Source: Fusobacterium mortiferum ATCC 9817
Lineage (GTDB): Bacteria; Fusobacteriota; Fusobacteriia; Fusobacteriales; Fusobacteriaceae
Assembly: GCF_000158195.2 (NCBI RefSeq)
Contig: NZ_GL987994.1
Span: 554,343 to 618,342, forward strand
Direction: 5' to 3'
DNA: 64,000 bases
The position numbers and the translations under genes are program-made. Below are positions 8,172 through 17,794 of this stretch, piece by piece (the stretch's first letter is position 1; each line of letters opens with the position of its first letter). The notes beneath the pieces are model-generated. The model made no database searches. It had not been told where the DNA came from and was given only the letters and a program-made list of their open reading frames with translations.

Positions 8172-9887
8172 ATGAAAGAGAGAGAGATTACAGGGGCTAG
8201 GGTATTATTGGAGTGTTTAAAAAGATTGGGAGTAAAGGATGTCTTTGGATATCCAGGAGGAAGTGTAATCCCTATATATGATGAGATATACTCATTTGAA
8301 GGAATAAAACACTATCTATCAAGACATGAGCAGGGAGCAGTACATGAGGCTGATGGCTATGCTAGAGCTAGTGGAGAAGTGGGAGTGTGTATTGCCACTT
8401 CTGGTCCAGGAGCTACTAATTTAGTAACAGGGATAATGACAGCCTTTATGGATTCTATTCCAATACTGGCTATCACTGGACAGGTAAATAGAGCAATGCT
8501 AGGAAGAGATTCATTTCAAGAGACAGATATAGTAAATATAACACTTCCAATAACTAAGAGTAACTACCAAATACTCTCTATTGAGGAGATACCACAAATT
8601 GTAAAAGAGGCTTATCACATAGCCAAAAGTGGAAGACCTGGACCTGTATTAATAGATTTTCCTAGAGATATACAATTAGAAAAGATAGAGGTAGAAAGAT
8701 TTGAGGAGCTATATTCAGAAGAGATGGATTTATCTGGATATGAGAGAGGGTATCAAGAGGATTTGTCCAAGTTAGATGAGGGAATAAAGTTGATAGAGAA
8801 CTCTAAAAAACCACTGATTATAAGTGGGGCTGGGGTAATTCATTCAAAGGGAGCAGAGGAGTTTAGAGAGTTTGTAGAGAGATTACAGATACCAGTAACT
8901 TCCACTCTTTTGGGACTGGGAGCTTATCCAGGAGATAAAAATCTTTTTTTAGGAATGTTGGGAATGCATGGGACAGCAGCAGCTAATATAGCTACATTAG
9001 AGGCTGATTTGATAATTGGAATGGGATTTAGGTTTGATGATAGAATTACAGGAAATATTGAAAAATTTTGTCCCAATGCTAAAATTATTCACATAGACAT
9101 TGACCCATCAGAGATAGAGAAAAATAAAAAGGTTGATATAGCTTTGGTGGGAGATTTGAAAAAGGTATTAACTCTTTTGAATGAAAAAAGAATAGAGTTA
9201 GAAGATATTCGTGAATGGAGAGATAGAGTGGAGTATCTCAAGAGAAGATACTCTCTAATAGTTCCAGATTGTAAAGAGGGATTGACTATTCAAAGAGTAC
9301 TCAGAGAGATAGATAGAGTATTAAAAGGAGAGGGAGTAATTGCAACAGATGTGGGACAGCATCAGATGTGGAGTGCCTTACACCTCACTTATAGAAATCC
9401 CAATAGTATAATCTCATCTGGTGGAGGAGGGACTATGGGATTTGGACTACCTAGTGCAATAGGAGCTCAGGTAGCTTGTCCTGATAAAAAGATTATAAGC
9501 ATAGTGGGAGATGGAGGGTTTCAGATGAATATTCAAGAGTTGATACTTTTGAAAGCCTACAAACTTCCAGTAAAAGTATTTATAATGAATAACTCTTATT
9601 TGGGAATGGTAAGGCAGTGGCAGGAACTATTCCATGAGAGAAGATACTCAGAGGTAAATTTAGAGATTAATCCAGATTTTGTAAAGGTAGCAGAGGCTTA
9701 TGGAGTAAAAAGTGTTACCTTAGAAAGTGAAGAGGATTTAGAAAAGATAGATGAGATATTAAAAAGTGATGAACCTATTTTAGTAAATTGTATTGTGAAA
9801 AAAGAGGAGAATGTATATCCTATGATTCCAGCTGGGAAATCAGCAGAGGATATGATTGGACTGAGAGGAGTGAAGGATTATGAATAG
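8172..9887 (+). CDS. ilvB: Acetolactate synthase, catalytic subunit
   Basis: A ThDP- and FAD-dependent enzyme condensing pyruvate with pyruvate or 2-ketobutyrate. The N-terminal pyrimidine-binding domain has the catalytic Glu in SRHEQGAVHEADGYARASG and the motif ATSGPGATN. The C-terminal ThDP/Mg motif is GDGGFQMN...NNSYLGMVRQW. I start at ATG 8172, preceded by GAGAGGAAA; an upstream TTG overlaps ilvD and has no clear ribosome site. Length is about 571 residues. The next gene overlaps its 3' end by eight bases. Confidence 0.96.
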   Translation: MKEREITGARVLLECLKRLGVKDVFGYPGGSVIPIYDEIYSFEGIKHYLSRHEQGAVHEADGYARASGEVGVCIATSGPGATNLVTGIMTAFMDSIPILAITGQVNRAMLGRDSFQETDIVNITLPITKSNYQILSIEEIPQIVKEAYHIAKSGRPGPVLIDFPRDIQLEKIEVERFEELYSEEMDLSGYERGYQEDLSKLDEGIKLIENSKKPLIISGAGVIHSKGAEEFREFVERLQIPVTSTLLGLGAYPGDKNLFLGMLGMHGTAAANIATLEADLIIGMGFRFDDRITGNIEKFCPNAKIIHIDIDPSEIEKNKKVDIALVGDLKKVLTLLNEKRIELEDIREWRDRVEYLKRRYSLIVPDCKEGLTIQRVLREIDRVLKGEGVIATDVGQHQMWSALHLTYRNPNSIISSGGGGTMGFGLPSAIGAQVACPDKKIISIVGDGGFQMNIQELILLKAYKLPVKVFIMNNSYLGMVRQWQELFHERRYSEVNLEINPDFVKVAEAYGVKSVTLESEEDLEKIDEILKSDEPILVNCIVKKEENVYPMIPAGKSAEDMIGLRGVKDYE

Positions 9888-10116
9888 AAAATTTAACTTA
9901 GCAATTGTAAGTAAAAATAATAAAGTTTTTTTACAAAGAGTGATGACACTTTTTTATAAGAGAGATTATCTAATTCATAATATGAGTGTAGACTTTAGTA
10001 ATCAATCTGGTTATGCAAAAATTTTGCTTACTTTAGAGGGAAATGATGAGATTTTTGACCAAGTTCAAAGACAGGTATATAAAATTGTAGATGTTGTAAA
10101 TGTAGAGCAAATTTAA
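9880..10116 (+). CDS. ilvM: Acetolactate synthase, small regulatory subunit (ACT domain)
   Basis: A 78-residue protein made almost entirely of one ACT domain (NLAIVSKNNKVFLQRVMTLFYKRDYLIHNMSV...AKILLTLEG). It is about half the length of IlvN/IlvH and closest in size to IlvM. It should bind the catalytic subunit and mediate activation or feedback by branched-chain amino acids. The start overlaps ilvB by eight bases, so translation is coupled. The symbol is assigned from length and position; ilvN or ilvH would be acceptable. Confidence 0.85.
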   Translation: MNRKFNLAIVSKNNKVFLQRVMTLFYKRDYLIHNMSVDFSNQSGYAKILLTLEGNDEIFDQVQRQVYKIVDVVNVEQI

Positions 10117-10168
10117 GAGAGTAAAAAAACAATAATTAAAATATAAAACAACTTAGGAGGATTTAAAC

Positions 10169-11176
10169 ATGGCAGGAAATATTTTAGGAACAACAGTATA
10201 TTATAACGAGGATTGTAATTTAGAGAAATTAAGAGGAAAGAAAATAACAGTTTTAGGATATGGTTCACAGGGACATGCCCATTCATTAAATTTAAAAGAT
10301 TCTGGAATGGATGTAACTGTGGGATTGAGAAAGGGGTCGCCATCTTGGGAGAAAGCTGAAAAGGCTGGATTTGTAGTAAAAGAAACAAGTGAGGCTGTAA
10401 AAGATGCTGATGTAGTAATGATTTTAACTCCTGATGAAACTCAAGGAGAGATGTATAAAAATGAGGTAGCACCATATTTAAAAAAGGGAGTATATCTAGG
10501 ATTTGGACATGGATTTAATATCCATTTTAAGAAAATTGTACCAGCTGAAGATGTAAATGTATTTATGGTAGCACCTAAGGGACCTGGACATCTAGTGAGA
10601 AGAACATTTACTGAGGGAGTTGGAGTTCCTTGCTTAGTTGCTGTGGAGCAAGATTACAGTGGAGATACAAAAGAAGTAGCTCTAGCTTGGGCAGCTGGAA
10701 TTGGTGGAGGAAGGTCTGGAATCTTAGAGACAACATTCAAACAGGAGACTGAAACAGACTTATTTGGAGAGCAAGTGGTACTTTGTGGAGGAATTACTGA
10801 GCTGATTAAAAGTGGATTTGAGGTACTGAGAGAGGCTGGATATGACCCTGTAAATGCTTATTTTGAATGTTTACATGAGATGAAACTAATAGTTGATTTG
10901 ATGTATGAGGGAGGAATGGCTAAGATGAGACACTCTATCTCTAATACAGCTGAGTATGGAGATTTCTTAACAGGTCCAAAGATTATTACTGCTGAAACAA
11001 AAGAGAAGATGAGAGAGGTTTTAAGAGATATTCAATCTGGAAAATTTGCTGATGAATTTTTAGAGGATTCAAGAGCTGGGCAACCATTTTTAAAGAAGAA
11101 AAGAGAGGAAGCAAAGGCTCATGAATTAGAGAGAGTGGGAACAGAGTTGAGAGCTTTGATGTCTTGGTTAAAATAG
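10169..11176 (+). CDS. ilvC: Ketol-acid reductoisomerase, class I
   Basis: NADPH-dependent isomeroreductase, second step of valine and isoleucine synthesis. At 335 residues it is the short class I form. It shows the nucleotide-binding loop [15 protein letters not shown], the [11 protein letters not shown] segment, and the metal-binding residues of [12 protein letters not shown]. An AGGAGG ribosome site precedes the ATG. It closes the operon; repeat B follows. Confidence 0.97.
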   Translation: MAGNILGTTVYYNEDCNLEKLRGKKITVLGYGSQGHAHSLNLKDSGMDVTVGLRKGSPSWEKAEKAGFVVKETSEAVKDADVVMILTPDETQGEMYKNEVAPYLKKGVYLGFGHGFNIHFKKIVPAEDVNVFMVAPKGPGHLVRRTFTEGVGVPCLVAVEQDYSGDTKEVALAWAAGIGGGRSGILETTFKQETETDLFGEQVVLCGGITELIKSGFEVLREAGYDPVNAYFECLHEMKLIVDLMYEGGMAKMRHSISNTAEYGDFLTGPKIITAETKEKMREVLRDIQSGKFADEFLEDSRAGQPFLKKKREEAKAHELERVGTELRALMSWLK

Positions 11177-11227
11177 GGAATATAAAAAAGGGAATGTAAT
11201 TTAAAAAATTAAAGTTATTATAAATAC

Positions 11228-11500
11228 TTCAAGAATGACTTTCGTTCAAAGAATAAAGAGCAAGTAGGTTTCCAAAATTCTAAGAGCTTTAACTCTCTAA
11301 GAATTTTGAGACACAGGAAGCAAAGCTTTCAGTGTTTCCTTAATGTAACACAGAAAATAAATTTCTATGTCTCAATAGTAGTAGTCGTTAAAACTCCCCT
11401 ACTATTGGAAAACTCGTTTCACTCAAACAGTTGTGTTTTTTAGCGTTCGATTTCACTGACTTGCTCTATTTATTCTTCTCAATCTTCGTCCTTCTTGAAT
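11228..11500. repeat. Long-hairpin dispersed repeat, copy B, with nested hairpins
   Basis: The outer arms match type 1 (TTCAAGAATGACTTTCGTTC with TCTTCGTCCTTCTTGAA; AAGAATAAAGAGCAAGT with GACTTGCTCTATTTATTCTT). Its centre is enlarged by about 130 bases holding further hairpins: CAAAATTCT...AGAATTTTG, GGAAGCAAAGCTTTC...TTTCC, and the two-hairpin element at 11349-11408 described separately. The rest of the gap between ilvC and 11667 shows nothing else. Confidence 0.8.
11349..11408 (+). repeat. Two-hairpin repeat element, copy 1
   Basis: Two adjacent stems: CACAGAAA/TTTCTATG and CAATAGTAG/CTACTATTG, the second enclosing TAGTCGTT...AACTCCC. A relative follows the endolysin at 34917-34981, where the second stem is CAATAATCA/TGATTATTG, so pairing is kept although bases differ. 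Confidence 0.65.
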
Positions 11501-11666
11501 GTTATTCTCTTTTCTAGTAAATTTCTTAAATTAAAACCATAATGTAGTAGGAGTAAAATAAAAAACTATATAAAAATTATAAAAATAATTATTAATTAAC
11601 AAAATAAATAATTTATAGATAAAACATTCTAAAATTATAGGTAATTATATAAATTAACTCTAATTT

Positions 11667-11936
11667 TTAACTTTCTAACTCTTTCTCTATATCAGCTATA
11701 TTTTTTAAAATCTTCTCCTTATATTCTCTAAAAGCCACTAGGAGTTCAGCCTTACTTCTTCTAAAGATACAGATATTTCCATTGTAGTAGGAATACTCAT
11801 CTGTTAAAAATTTTTTTGGAATTTTATTTAATGAGCAACCTAAAGCTGTTATTAAAGCATCTTCTGTTTCCATTCCTATTTCAACTTCTTGTAAAATAAT
11901 TATATGGGAAAATTCTATATAATATAATCTGTCCAT
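11667..11936 (-). CDS. Hypothetical protein, 89 residues
   Basis: I do not recognise this small acidic protein (MDRLYYIEFSHIIILQEVEIGMETEDALITALGC...). It has no signal peptide or membrane span; the C-terminal third looks like a charged helix (AFREYKEKILKNIADIEKELES). The ATG at 11936 has AAAGGAGAGATT upstream and is preferred over an earlier in-frame start. It lies downstream of the lipoprotein gene on the same strand, but a terminator separates them. Confidence 0.6.
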   Translation of the reverse strand: MDRLYYIEFSHIIILQEVEIGMETEDALITALGCSLNKIPKKFLTDEYSYYNGNICIFRRSKAELLVAFREYKEKILKNIADIEKELES

Positions 11937-11960
11937 AATCTCTCCTTTATAAAACAAAAG

Positions 11961-11993
11961 GGCATAAATAAAGCCCTTTTTTATTTTAAATAT
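11961..11993. terminator. Bidirectional intrinsic terminator
   Basis: AAAGGGC and GCCCTTT enclose ATAAATA, flanked by T-rich tracts on both sides. On the minus strand it ends the lipoprotein transcript before the downstream small gene. Confidence 0.75.
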
Positions 11994-11996
11994 TTT

Positions 11997-12503
11997 TTAA
12001 TTTGTTCCCTTTAATAAAGCTGCAGCCTTTGCAACCTCTCCAGCACTAGTATAGATATTAGCTAAGGATTTTTCTACTTCACTATTATTTCCATATAATT
12101 TTAAATAGTTTTCTAAAACATTAGTAGCAGTATTTGTATCATTAAATTTTGAAGTAAGTATCTTAGCATAATTTAAAACATAATCTTTAGAGTTACCAAA
12201 ATACTCATTTCCAGATTTTAAAGCTGTCAATAACTCTTGATTTTTATTTAAATTTTGAAGAACATTTAAATATGTAGAGTAAGTTTCTAAATTTGTTGAA
12301 GCAGGAGAAAGATTTTTTAAAGCATTATAAGCTCCTATCATATCTCCTTGTTTATAAGCTGCTATTCCTTGTAAAATATTTGAAGTAGAATTTAATGTAT
12401 TTACAACTGTAGTTGTAGAAACAGTTTGTTGATTATTATTTTCTAAATTATTACATGCAGCAAGAGTTGCAAGTAAAGCAGAAAGAATAATTAATTTTTT
12501 CAT
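11997..12503 (-). CDS. TPR-like lipoprotein
   Basis: A 168-residue secreted lipoprotein. The signal peptide MKKLIILSALLATLAAC ends in a clear lipobox (LAAC), so Cys17 is the lipidated residue. The mature part is Asn/Thr-rich, then helical repeats (AAYKQGDMIGAYNALKNLSP, YAKILTSKFNDTNTATNVLENYLKLYG, LANIYTSAGEVAKAAALLK) resembling tetratricopeptide repeats. It is monocistronic, with promoter TTTACA-17-TATAAA. The role is unknown; such proteins often help assemble envelope complexes. Confidence 0.75.
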   Translation of the reverse strand: MKKLIILSALLATLAACNNLENNNQQTVSTTTVVNTLNSTSNILQGIAAYKQGDMIGAYNALKNLSPASTNLETYSTYLNVLQNLNKNQELLTALKSGNEYFGNSKDYVLNYAKILTSKFNDTNTATNVLENYLKLYGNNSEVEKSLANIYTSAGEVAKAAALLKGTN

Positions 12504-12536
12504 GTAATCCTCCTTGATATAAGTAAATGTATATAT

Positions 12537-12565
12537 TTTATATCATAAAAACTTTTATATGTAAA
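12537..12565 (-). promoter_or_regulatory. Promoter of the TPR lipoprotein
   Basis: On the minus strand, TTTACA (12560-12565) and TATAAA (12537-12542) are 17 bases apart, about 35 bases before the lipoprotein ATG. Confidence 0.6.
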
Positions 12566-12640
12566 TATTTTTTAAAAATAGATATGTTTTTGTTTATTAA
12601 GGAGTAATTTATACAATGAAGAAATTATAAGCTGATTATT

Positions 12641-13792
12641 TTAAATATTTACAAAGACTCTTCCTTCTAAAATAAGTCTAGCAGTTCTACATACTACTAA
12701 TTCCTCAATTTTACATCTATCATTTGGATAACTAGCTCTTACTTTTATAGGAATTATTCCTCCAGGATGACCAATTTTTACTTCAACTCCAGTTTTAACC
12801 TCATCTTTTAAAAGATTATATACCACACTATCTTTGATTCTAGCTACAGCTCCAGTAGCTACAGTTCCTGTAACTGGGTAAGTTTTATGCATCTTTTGCA
12901 TAAATAATAGTCTTGATACGATATCTAAATTATCCTTTGAAACTTTCTCTCCGTTTAGTGCTGTATAGTCAGCTGCTTTACTTACAATAGCAAAGAATGG
13001 TTGGTAAGGAGTCTTTATTTGAGCTTCTTCCCACGAGTCTACAAGCTTTAGCTTACAACATACCTCTCCTCTTATTCTCTCTATTTTCTTTAGTAACTCT
13101 TTGTCACTATCAATTTCATTACTACTTTCTGTTCCCTTTAGCCCTAACTTATCAGCTTCAATAAAGATAACAATATTTCCAGCATCAACAATAGAAAGTT
13201 CAAACTCTTCATCTTCAACTTTGATTATATCTCTAGGATTTCCTGTAGGTAATAGATCTCCAGTAATTCCTCCTACTACATCAGACCAATCCAATGTTAT
13301 CTTAGCTCCAGTTCCAGGGACACCATCTATTTTATAATCTCCTCTAAATTCAGCTTTTCCATCTTTTACAGGAACTTCTAAAGTTAAAACTCTGTTTGTA
13401 TTAGTCATATGTACTCTAACTTTTGTAATAGGTTCAGTAACCTTTACTAAATTGTTATTAACAGCAAAAACTCCAACTCCTGAAGAGATATTTCCACAAT
13501 TTCCACCATAGTCAATAAAGCTCTCTGTAATACTAACTTGTCCAAAGGTATAATCTACATCTGCATCCTCTCTAGAAGATGGACCTACAATAGCTAATTT
13601 ACTAGTCAAACTATCTGCCCCACCTAATCCATCTATCTGTCTTACATCAGGACTTCCAAATATAGCTAGAAGAATTCTATCCCTTAGTTCCTGCTCCTTT
13701 GGTAATTCATTTTCCATTATATATATTCCTTTACTAGTTCCCCCTCTAATGATAGAGCATTTTATTTCAAAATCTTTATTGTAGTTACTCAT
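12641..13792 (-). CDS. PrpF/AcnD-accessory family isomerase (methylaconitate/methylitaconate isomerase-like)
   Basis: A 383-residue member of the PrpF (DUF453) family, which moves double bonds in 2-methylaconitate, 3-methylitaconate or oxalomesaconate. The family N-terminus (KCSIIRGGTSKGIYIMENELP), DGLGGADSLTSKLAIVGPSS, NCGNISSGVGVFAV and C-terminal GHPGGIIPI are visible. It is the last gene of a minus-strand operon with a LeuCD-like hydratase. In Eubacterium barkeri nicotinate fermentation the relative Mii works beside an aconitase-type hydratase, which this gene order resembles. The exact substrate is not determinable. Confidence 0.82.
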   Translation of the reverse strand: MSNYNKDFEIKCSIIRGGTSKGIYIMENELPKEQELRDRILLAIFGSPDVRQIDGLGGADSLTSKLAIVGPSSREDADVDYTFGQVSITESFIDYGGNCGNISSGVGVFAVNNNLVKVTEPITKVRVHMTNTNRVLTLEVPVKDGKAEFRGDYKIDGVPGTGAKITLDWSDVVGGITGDLLPTGNPRDIIKVEDEEFELSIVDAGNIVIFIEADKLGLKGTESSNEIDSDKELLKKIERIRGEVCCKLKLVDSWEEAQIKTPYQPFFAIVSKAADYTALNGEKVSKDNLDIVSRLLFMQKMHKTYPVTGTVATGAVARIKDSVVYNLLKDEVKTGVEVKIGHPGGIIPIKVRASYPNDRCKIEELVVCRTARLILEGRVFVNI

Positions 13793-13808
13793 AGTTTAAG
13801 CCTCCTAA

Positions 13809-14300
13809 TTATTTCTTAGATATCTTTTCCTTTAAATAGTTAATTAGTCCATCTTGTTTGATAAATTCCATAATATGCTCTGGAATCTTTTCACAGACAT
13901 ATTTTTCATCTTTACTTTTATTATATATTATTCCCTCTTTATAATCTATTTCTAGTTCATCATACATAGATATTTTCTCTGTTAAGTCACATTGAATTGC
14001 AAGTATTCCTAGATTTATACAGTTTCTATAAAAAATTCTAGCATATGATTTAGCAATAATTGTTTTTATTCCTAACTCTTTTAGCATTAGAGGTGCTGTT
14101 TCTCTACTTGAACCAGAACCTAAATTTTTCTCTGCCACAAAGATATCTCCTGGCTTAGAGTTTTTAGCAAATTCTGTGTCTATTGGACTCATAGTAAATT
14201 TTGCTGCCTCTTTTATACTTAGTTCCATATATGCTGGGGGAGAGATTATATCTGTATTAATATTATCTCCATATTTTAATGCTCTTCCACTAATATTCAT
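13809..14300 (-). CDS. Aconitase-family hydratase, small subunit (LeuD/DmdB-like)
   Basis: The swivel-domain subunit of a two-subunit hydro-lyase, about 163 residues. It carries the signature NLGSGSSRETAPLMLKELGIKTIIAKSYARIFYRNCINLGI, which contributes substrate-binding residues. The ATG at 14300 follows GGAGGAATAAT. No leuA or leuB accompanies it, so a leucine-pathway role is unlikely; a dimethylmaleate, citraconate or similar hydratase fits better with PrpF and the CoA-transferase nearby. Confidence 0.85.
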   Translation of the reverse strand: MNISGRALKYGDNINTDIISPPAYMELSIKEAAKFTMSPIDTEFAKNSKPGDIFVAEKNLGSGSSRETAPLMLKELGIKTIIAKSYARIFYRNCINLGILAIQCDLTEKISMYDELEIDYKEGIIYNKSKDEKYVCEKIPEHIMEFIKQDGLINYLKEKISKK

Positions 14301-14301
14301 A

Positions 14302-15576
14302 TTATTCCTCCTCAATAAACTTTCTTGGGTCTACTATATAACCTGTAAGTGCAGCAGCAGCTACTGATAATGGAGAGGCTAGATATACTTCTCCTTTTTT
14401 ACTTCCCATTCTACCTATAAAGTTTCTATTTGTTGATGAGATACAAACTTCTCCCTCTCCTATTGCTCCAGAGTGTATCCCTAAGCAAGCTCCACAGCTA
14501 GATGCTAATACTGTGGCTCCAGCTTCAGAGAGTGTCTGTAAAATTCCATCCTTTGCACATCTTTCCCATACCTCTTTAGATGCTGGAGAGATTAGCAATC
14601 TTACTCCTTCAGCTATCTTTCTTCCTTTTAATATATCAGCTGCCAATTTTAAGTCATTGTATCTTCCACCAGTACAAGAACCAATATAGGCTTGATCTAT
14701 CTTTACTCCCTCAATTTTAGCAATCTCCTCTACATTATCTACTTCATGTGGACATGAACAAAGAGGATAAATTTCTGAAACATCTATAGTTATCTCTTGA
14801 GCTACTCCATCAGAACTATTAGTTGATAAAAGTTCTATAACTTCTGGAGTTAGTTCTAAATCTAGATTTTTTAAATACTCCTTTGTTTTCTCATCAACTC
14901 TCATTATTCCATTTTTAGCTCCAGCTTCCACTGCCATATTAGCAATACATAATCTTTCATCCATAATTAAATTATCTATTACTTCTCCTGAGAATTCAAG
15001 TGCCTTATAAGTAGCTCCAGCATGACCTATTTTTCCAATAGCTGCTAATATCAAGTCCTTAGCCATAACTCCCTTATTCATCTTTCCAACAAAGTTTATC
15101 TTTATAGTCTCAGGAACTTTCAACCAAATTTTTCCAGTTGCTAAAACTCCTAGCATCTCTGTTGAACCAATTCCAGTTGAAAAGGCTCCTAAAGCTCCAT
15201 ATGTACAGGTGTGACTATCTGTTCCTAAGATTATCTCTCCAGGTAAAACTCTACTTTTTTCAATCATTACTTGATGACAAGGTCCAGCAAACTCATAGTA
15301 ATGTTTAACCTCATTCTCCTTAGCCCAATCTCTAGTAAATTTTACAATAGAAGCTTGATGGGCATTAGCAGGTGGAGTATAGTGGTCTGAAATTATTGTA
15401 ACATTATCTGGATTCCAGATTTTTAAATTTAACTCCTTCATCTTCTCAGCAATTTCAATTCTAGGACCTAAAATATCATCCATCATTGCTTTGTCTACAT
15501 CTACCCAAACAATATCTCCAGCTTTTACTTTATCTAATTTTGCTGCTCTTGCTAAAATTTTCTCTGTTAGTGTCAT
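14302..15576 (-). CDS. Aconitase-family hydratase, large subunit (LeuC/DmdA-like)
   Basis: The [4Fe-4S] subunit, about 424 residues. The motifs LGTDSHTCTYGALGAFSTGIGSTEM, YIGSCTGGRYNDLKLAADIL and SSCGACLGIHSGAIGEGEV supply the three cluster cysteines. The start at 15576 has GGAGGAGTT upstream; an earlier in-frame codon lies inside the carrier gene. It abuts the small subunit and forms the heterodimer with it. It probably hydrates a methyl-branched unsaturated dicarboxylate rather than acting in leucine synthesis. Confidence 0.87.
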   Translation of the reverse strand: MTLTEKILARAAKLDKVKAGDIVWVDVDKAMMDDILGPRIEIAEKMKELNLKIWNPDNVTIISDHYTPPANAHQASIVKFTRDWAKENEVKHYYEFAGPCHQVMIEKSRVLPGEIILGTDSHTCTYGALGAFSTGIGSTEMLGVLATGKIWLKVPETIKINFVGKMNKGVMAKDLILAAIGKIGHAGATYKALEFSGEVIDNLIMDERLCIANMAVEAGAKNGIMRVDEKTKEYLKNLDLELTPEVIELLSTNSSDGVAQEITIDVSEIYPLCSCPHEVDNVEEIAKIEGVKIDQAYIGSCTGGRYNDLKLAADILKGRKIAEGVRLLISPASKEVWERCAKDGILQTLSEAGATVLASSCGACLGIHSGAIGEGEVCISSTNRNFIGRMGSKKGEVYLASPLSVAAAALTGYIVDPRKFIEEE

Positions 15577-15586
15577 AACTCCTCCA

Positions 15587-16855
15587 TTACATATATTTAG
15601 TAAAACTAAATCCACCTATTAATATAAAGATTGCTACAATAAACATATTTAACATAGTTATATAAAATAGTCTTTTAAATTTACTTGAGAACTCCTCGTT
15701 AGTGAGCTCATAGTTTTCAGAAAGTGTTGCCATAACAAAGGCTCCTCCAGTTGAAAGAGGACTCATTCCAGAAGGAGATGAACCATTTATAACTGCTGAT
15801 AGAAGTAATGCACTAGGAACCACTCCTGCTATTCCCAATGTTTCAATAATTCTAGGAATAGTTGGAATCATTGTAGGCATAACAACACCAGAAGTAGAGC
15901 TAAATAAACTTAAAATTCCTGATGAAAGAGCTAAAATTGCTGCAACTGTTTTTTCGTTCATAAATAGACTTAGAATATCAGCTAGTAATTTTATTCCATC
16001 TAATTTAACTATTAAGTCCATCAATATTCCCATTCCAGAGATAAGTAGGATTGTATTCCAAGGAACTGATCCTAAAGCCTCTTTCTCTGTTCCCACTTTT
16101 AGTAGTATCAAGATGATGCTTATTAGTATTGAAAGTAGTCCTATATTTAAATTGAAGAAAGCTACTCCTATAACCATACATAGAATACCTACTAAAGTTA
16201 TCTTTTGTTTTTTATTAAATTTTAAAACTTCACTACTAAGCTCTTTAGCTTTTAGTTTATATCCCTTTAAGAAAATATATGAAATAATCGCTCCAAAGGC
16301 TGTAGCTAAAAATGTATTTAATACCATTGTGTTAGCTAAATTTCCAGTTATATTAGCATTTTTAGCTAACTCTAAACCTATTATTCCAGTCGGTGCCCAA
16401 GGAACAATACCACCACCTATTGAACCTAGTTGCCCCATAGTAGTTAATAGAAAAGGATCAGCATCTAACTCTTTTGCCATAGGAATTCCAAATAATGCAG
16501 CTAAAGCAAATCCTGTTATTGTTCCAGCTCCTAAGAAAGCTATAAAATATATGACAAAATACATAAGTATTGGAATTAACCAAGCTTTTTTTCCAGATAA
16601 TTTAATCAATTTTTTTACAATCAAATTTAAGGTACCATTGTGTTGAGCTATTCCAAATAATATACTCACTCCTACTAACATTAAAAATAAGCTTGAATTA
16701 AATCCTTTTATTATATTACTTGCTGATACCTTTCCCAAATAACCTAAGATCAATGAAAAACCTAAGGCTAAAACCCCCATATTTATCTTTTTTACAAAAC
16801 CAATAACAATTGTTATCAGTAATATTACTAATGATATTATCGAAACTATTTGCAT
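15587..16855 (-). CDS. Dicarboxylate carrier, MatC-like
   Basis: A 422-residue inner-membrane protein with about 12 hydrophobic spans. The N-terminal half (LILGYLGKVSASNIIKGFNSSLFLMLVGVSILFGIAQHNGTL and FLGAGTITGFALAALFGIP) resembles the MatC malonate-carrier domain of the ion-transporter superfamily. GGGGGAT precedes the ATG. Embedded in the operon, it most likely brings in the dicarboxylate that the pathway degrades. Confidence 0.75.
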   Translation of the reverse strand: MQIVSIISLVILLITIVIGFVKKINMGVLALGFSLILGYLGKVSASNIIKGFNSSLFLMLVGVSILFGIAQHNGTLNLIVKKLIKLSGKKAWLIPILMYFVIYFIAFLGAGTITGFALAALFGIPMAKELDADPFLLTTMGQLGSIGGGIVPWAPTGIIGLELAKNANITGNLANTMVLNTFLATAFGAIISYIFLKGYKLKAKELSSEVLKFNKKQKITLVGILCMVIGVAFFNLNIGLLSILISIILILLKVGTEKEALGSVPWNTILLISGMGILMDLIVKLDGIKLLADILSLFMNEKTVAAILALSSGILSLFSSTSGVVMPTMIPTIPRIIETLGIAGVVPSALLLSAVINGSSPSGMSPLSTGGAFVMATLSENYELTNEEFSSKFKRLFYITMLNMFIVAIFILIGGFSFTKYM

Positions 16856-16873
16856 GCTATCCCCCTTTAAAGA

Positions 16874-17782
16874 TTAAGAATTACAACTAATCTTATCACT
16901 TATATTTATCTGATGCCCACTATATACTCCGTTAATATTATCTCTACACTCTTTAGCTATATTTACTAATTTTTTAAAATTTATTCCTGTTTCAATATTT
17001 ATTTTGTCTAGCATATAAACAAAATCCTCAGTTGATAAGTTTCCAGATGCTCCTGGTGCAAAAGGGCAACCTCCCATACCACCTAATGAAGCTTGGACAT
17101 GTTTAATTCCTTTTTTAATTGCTATATATGAATTTAACATTCCCATATTTCTAGTATCATGAATATGAACTTGAAACTCAATATCTTTGTATTTTTCTAG
17201 TAATATAGTTAACAACTCATCTATTTGTTTTGGATTTGATATACCTATTGTATCACATAAGTTAATAGTTCTGATACCTAAATCATATGCTCTTTTAACA
17301 TAACTATCTACCTTATCATATGAAACTTCTCCATCAAAAGGGCAACCAAATGTAGTTGCTGCATCTAATGTAATATTTATATCTGGAAAATCAGCTAAGA
17401 TTTTTTCTAGTTCTACAAAAGATTCATCTACACTACGATTTACATTTGCCTTATTGTGTCCTTCAGATACAGAGATAACATATGCTATATTTCTAAGTCC
17501 CATCTCATATGCTCTTTTAACTCCTCTATAATTAGGAACTAAAGCTGAAAATTCTAACTCTGGATATTTATTTAAAAAATATTTGGCTATTTCTTCAGCA
17601 TCTTGCATCTGTGGTATATGTTTTGGAGAGACAAAAGATGTAAGCTGTATCTTTTTTACTCCTGATTCTATAATTCCCTCTATTATTTTTTTCTTTTCTT
17701 CAGTTGAGATAAACTCCTTTATACTTTGAAATCCATCTCTTGGACCGACTTCTATTATTTCAATTCTGTTATTTATTTCCAT
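16874..17782 (-). CDS. HMG-CoA lyase-family aldolase (citramalyl-/dimethylmalyl-CoA lyase-like)
   Basis: A 302-residue TIM-barrel lyase of the HMGL-like group. It has the catalytic start EVGPRDGFQS, the metal ligands HIHDTRNMG and the Cys loop GGMGGCPFAPGASGN that marks true HMG-CoA lyases. In this operon a 3-hydroxy-acyl-CoA from the CoA-transferase would be cleaved, for example citramalyl-CoA to acetyl-CoA and pyruvate or dimethylmalyl-CoA to propionyl-CoA and pyruvate. The choice of substrate is inference. Confidence 0.82.
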   Translation of the reverse strand: MEINNRIEIIEVGPRDGFQSIKEFISTEEKKKIIEGIIESGVKKIQLTSFVSPKHIPQMQDAEEIAKYFLNKYPELEFSALVPNYRGVKRAYEMGLRNIAYVISVSEGHNKANVNRSVDESFVELEKILADFPDINITLDAATTFGCPFDGEVSYDKVDSYVKRAYDLGIRTINLCDTIGISNPKQIDELLTILLEKYKDIEFQVHIHDTRNMGMLNSYIAIKKGIKHVQASLGGMGGCPFAPGASGNLSTEDFVYMLDKINIETGINFKKLVNIAKECRDNINGVYSGHQINISDKISCNS

Positions 17783-17794
17783 ATTTTCTCCCTT

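Noticed and set aside
13809-15576. Leucine biosynthesis leuCD
   Set aside because: No leuA or leuB nearby; the neighbours are a PrpF isomerase, CoA-transferase, lyase and carrier, which point to catabolism.
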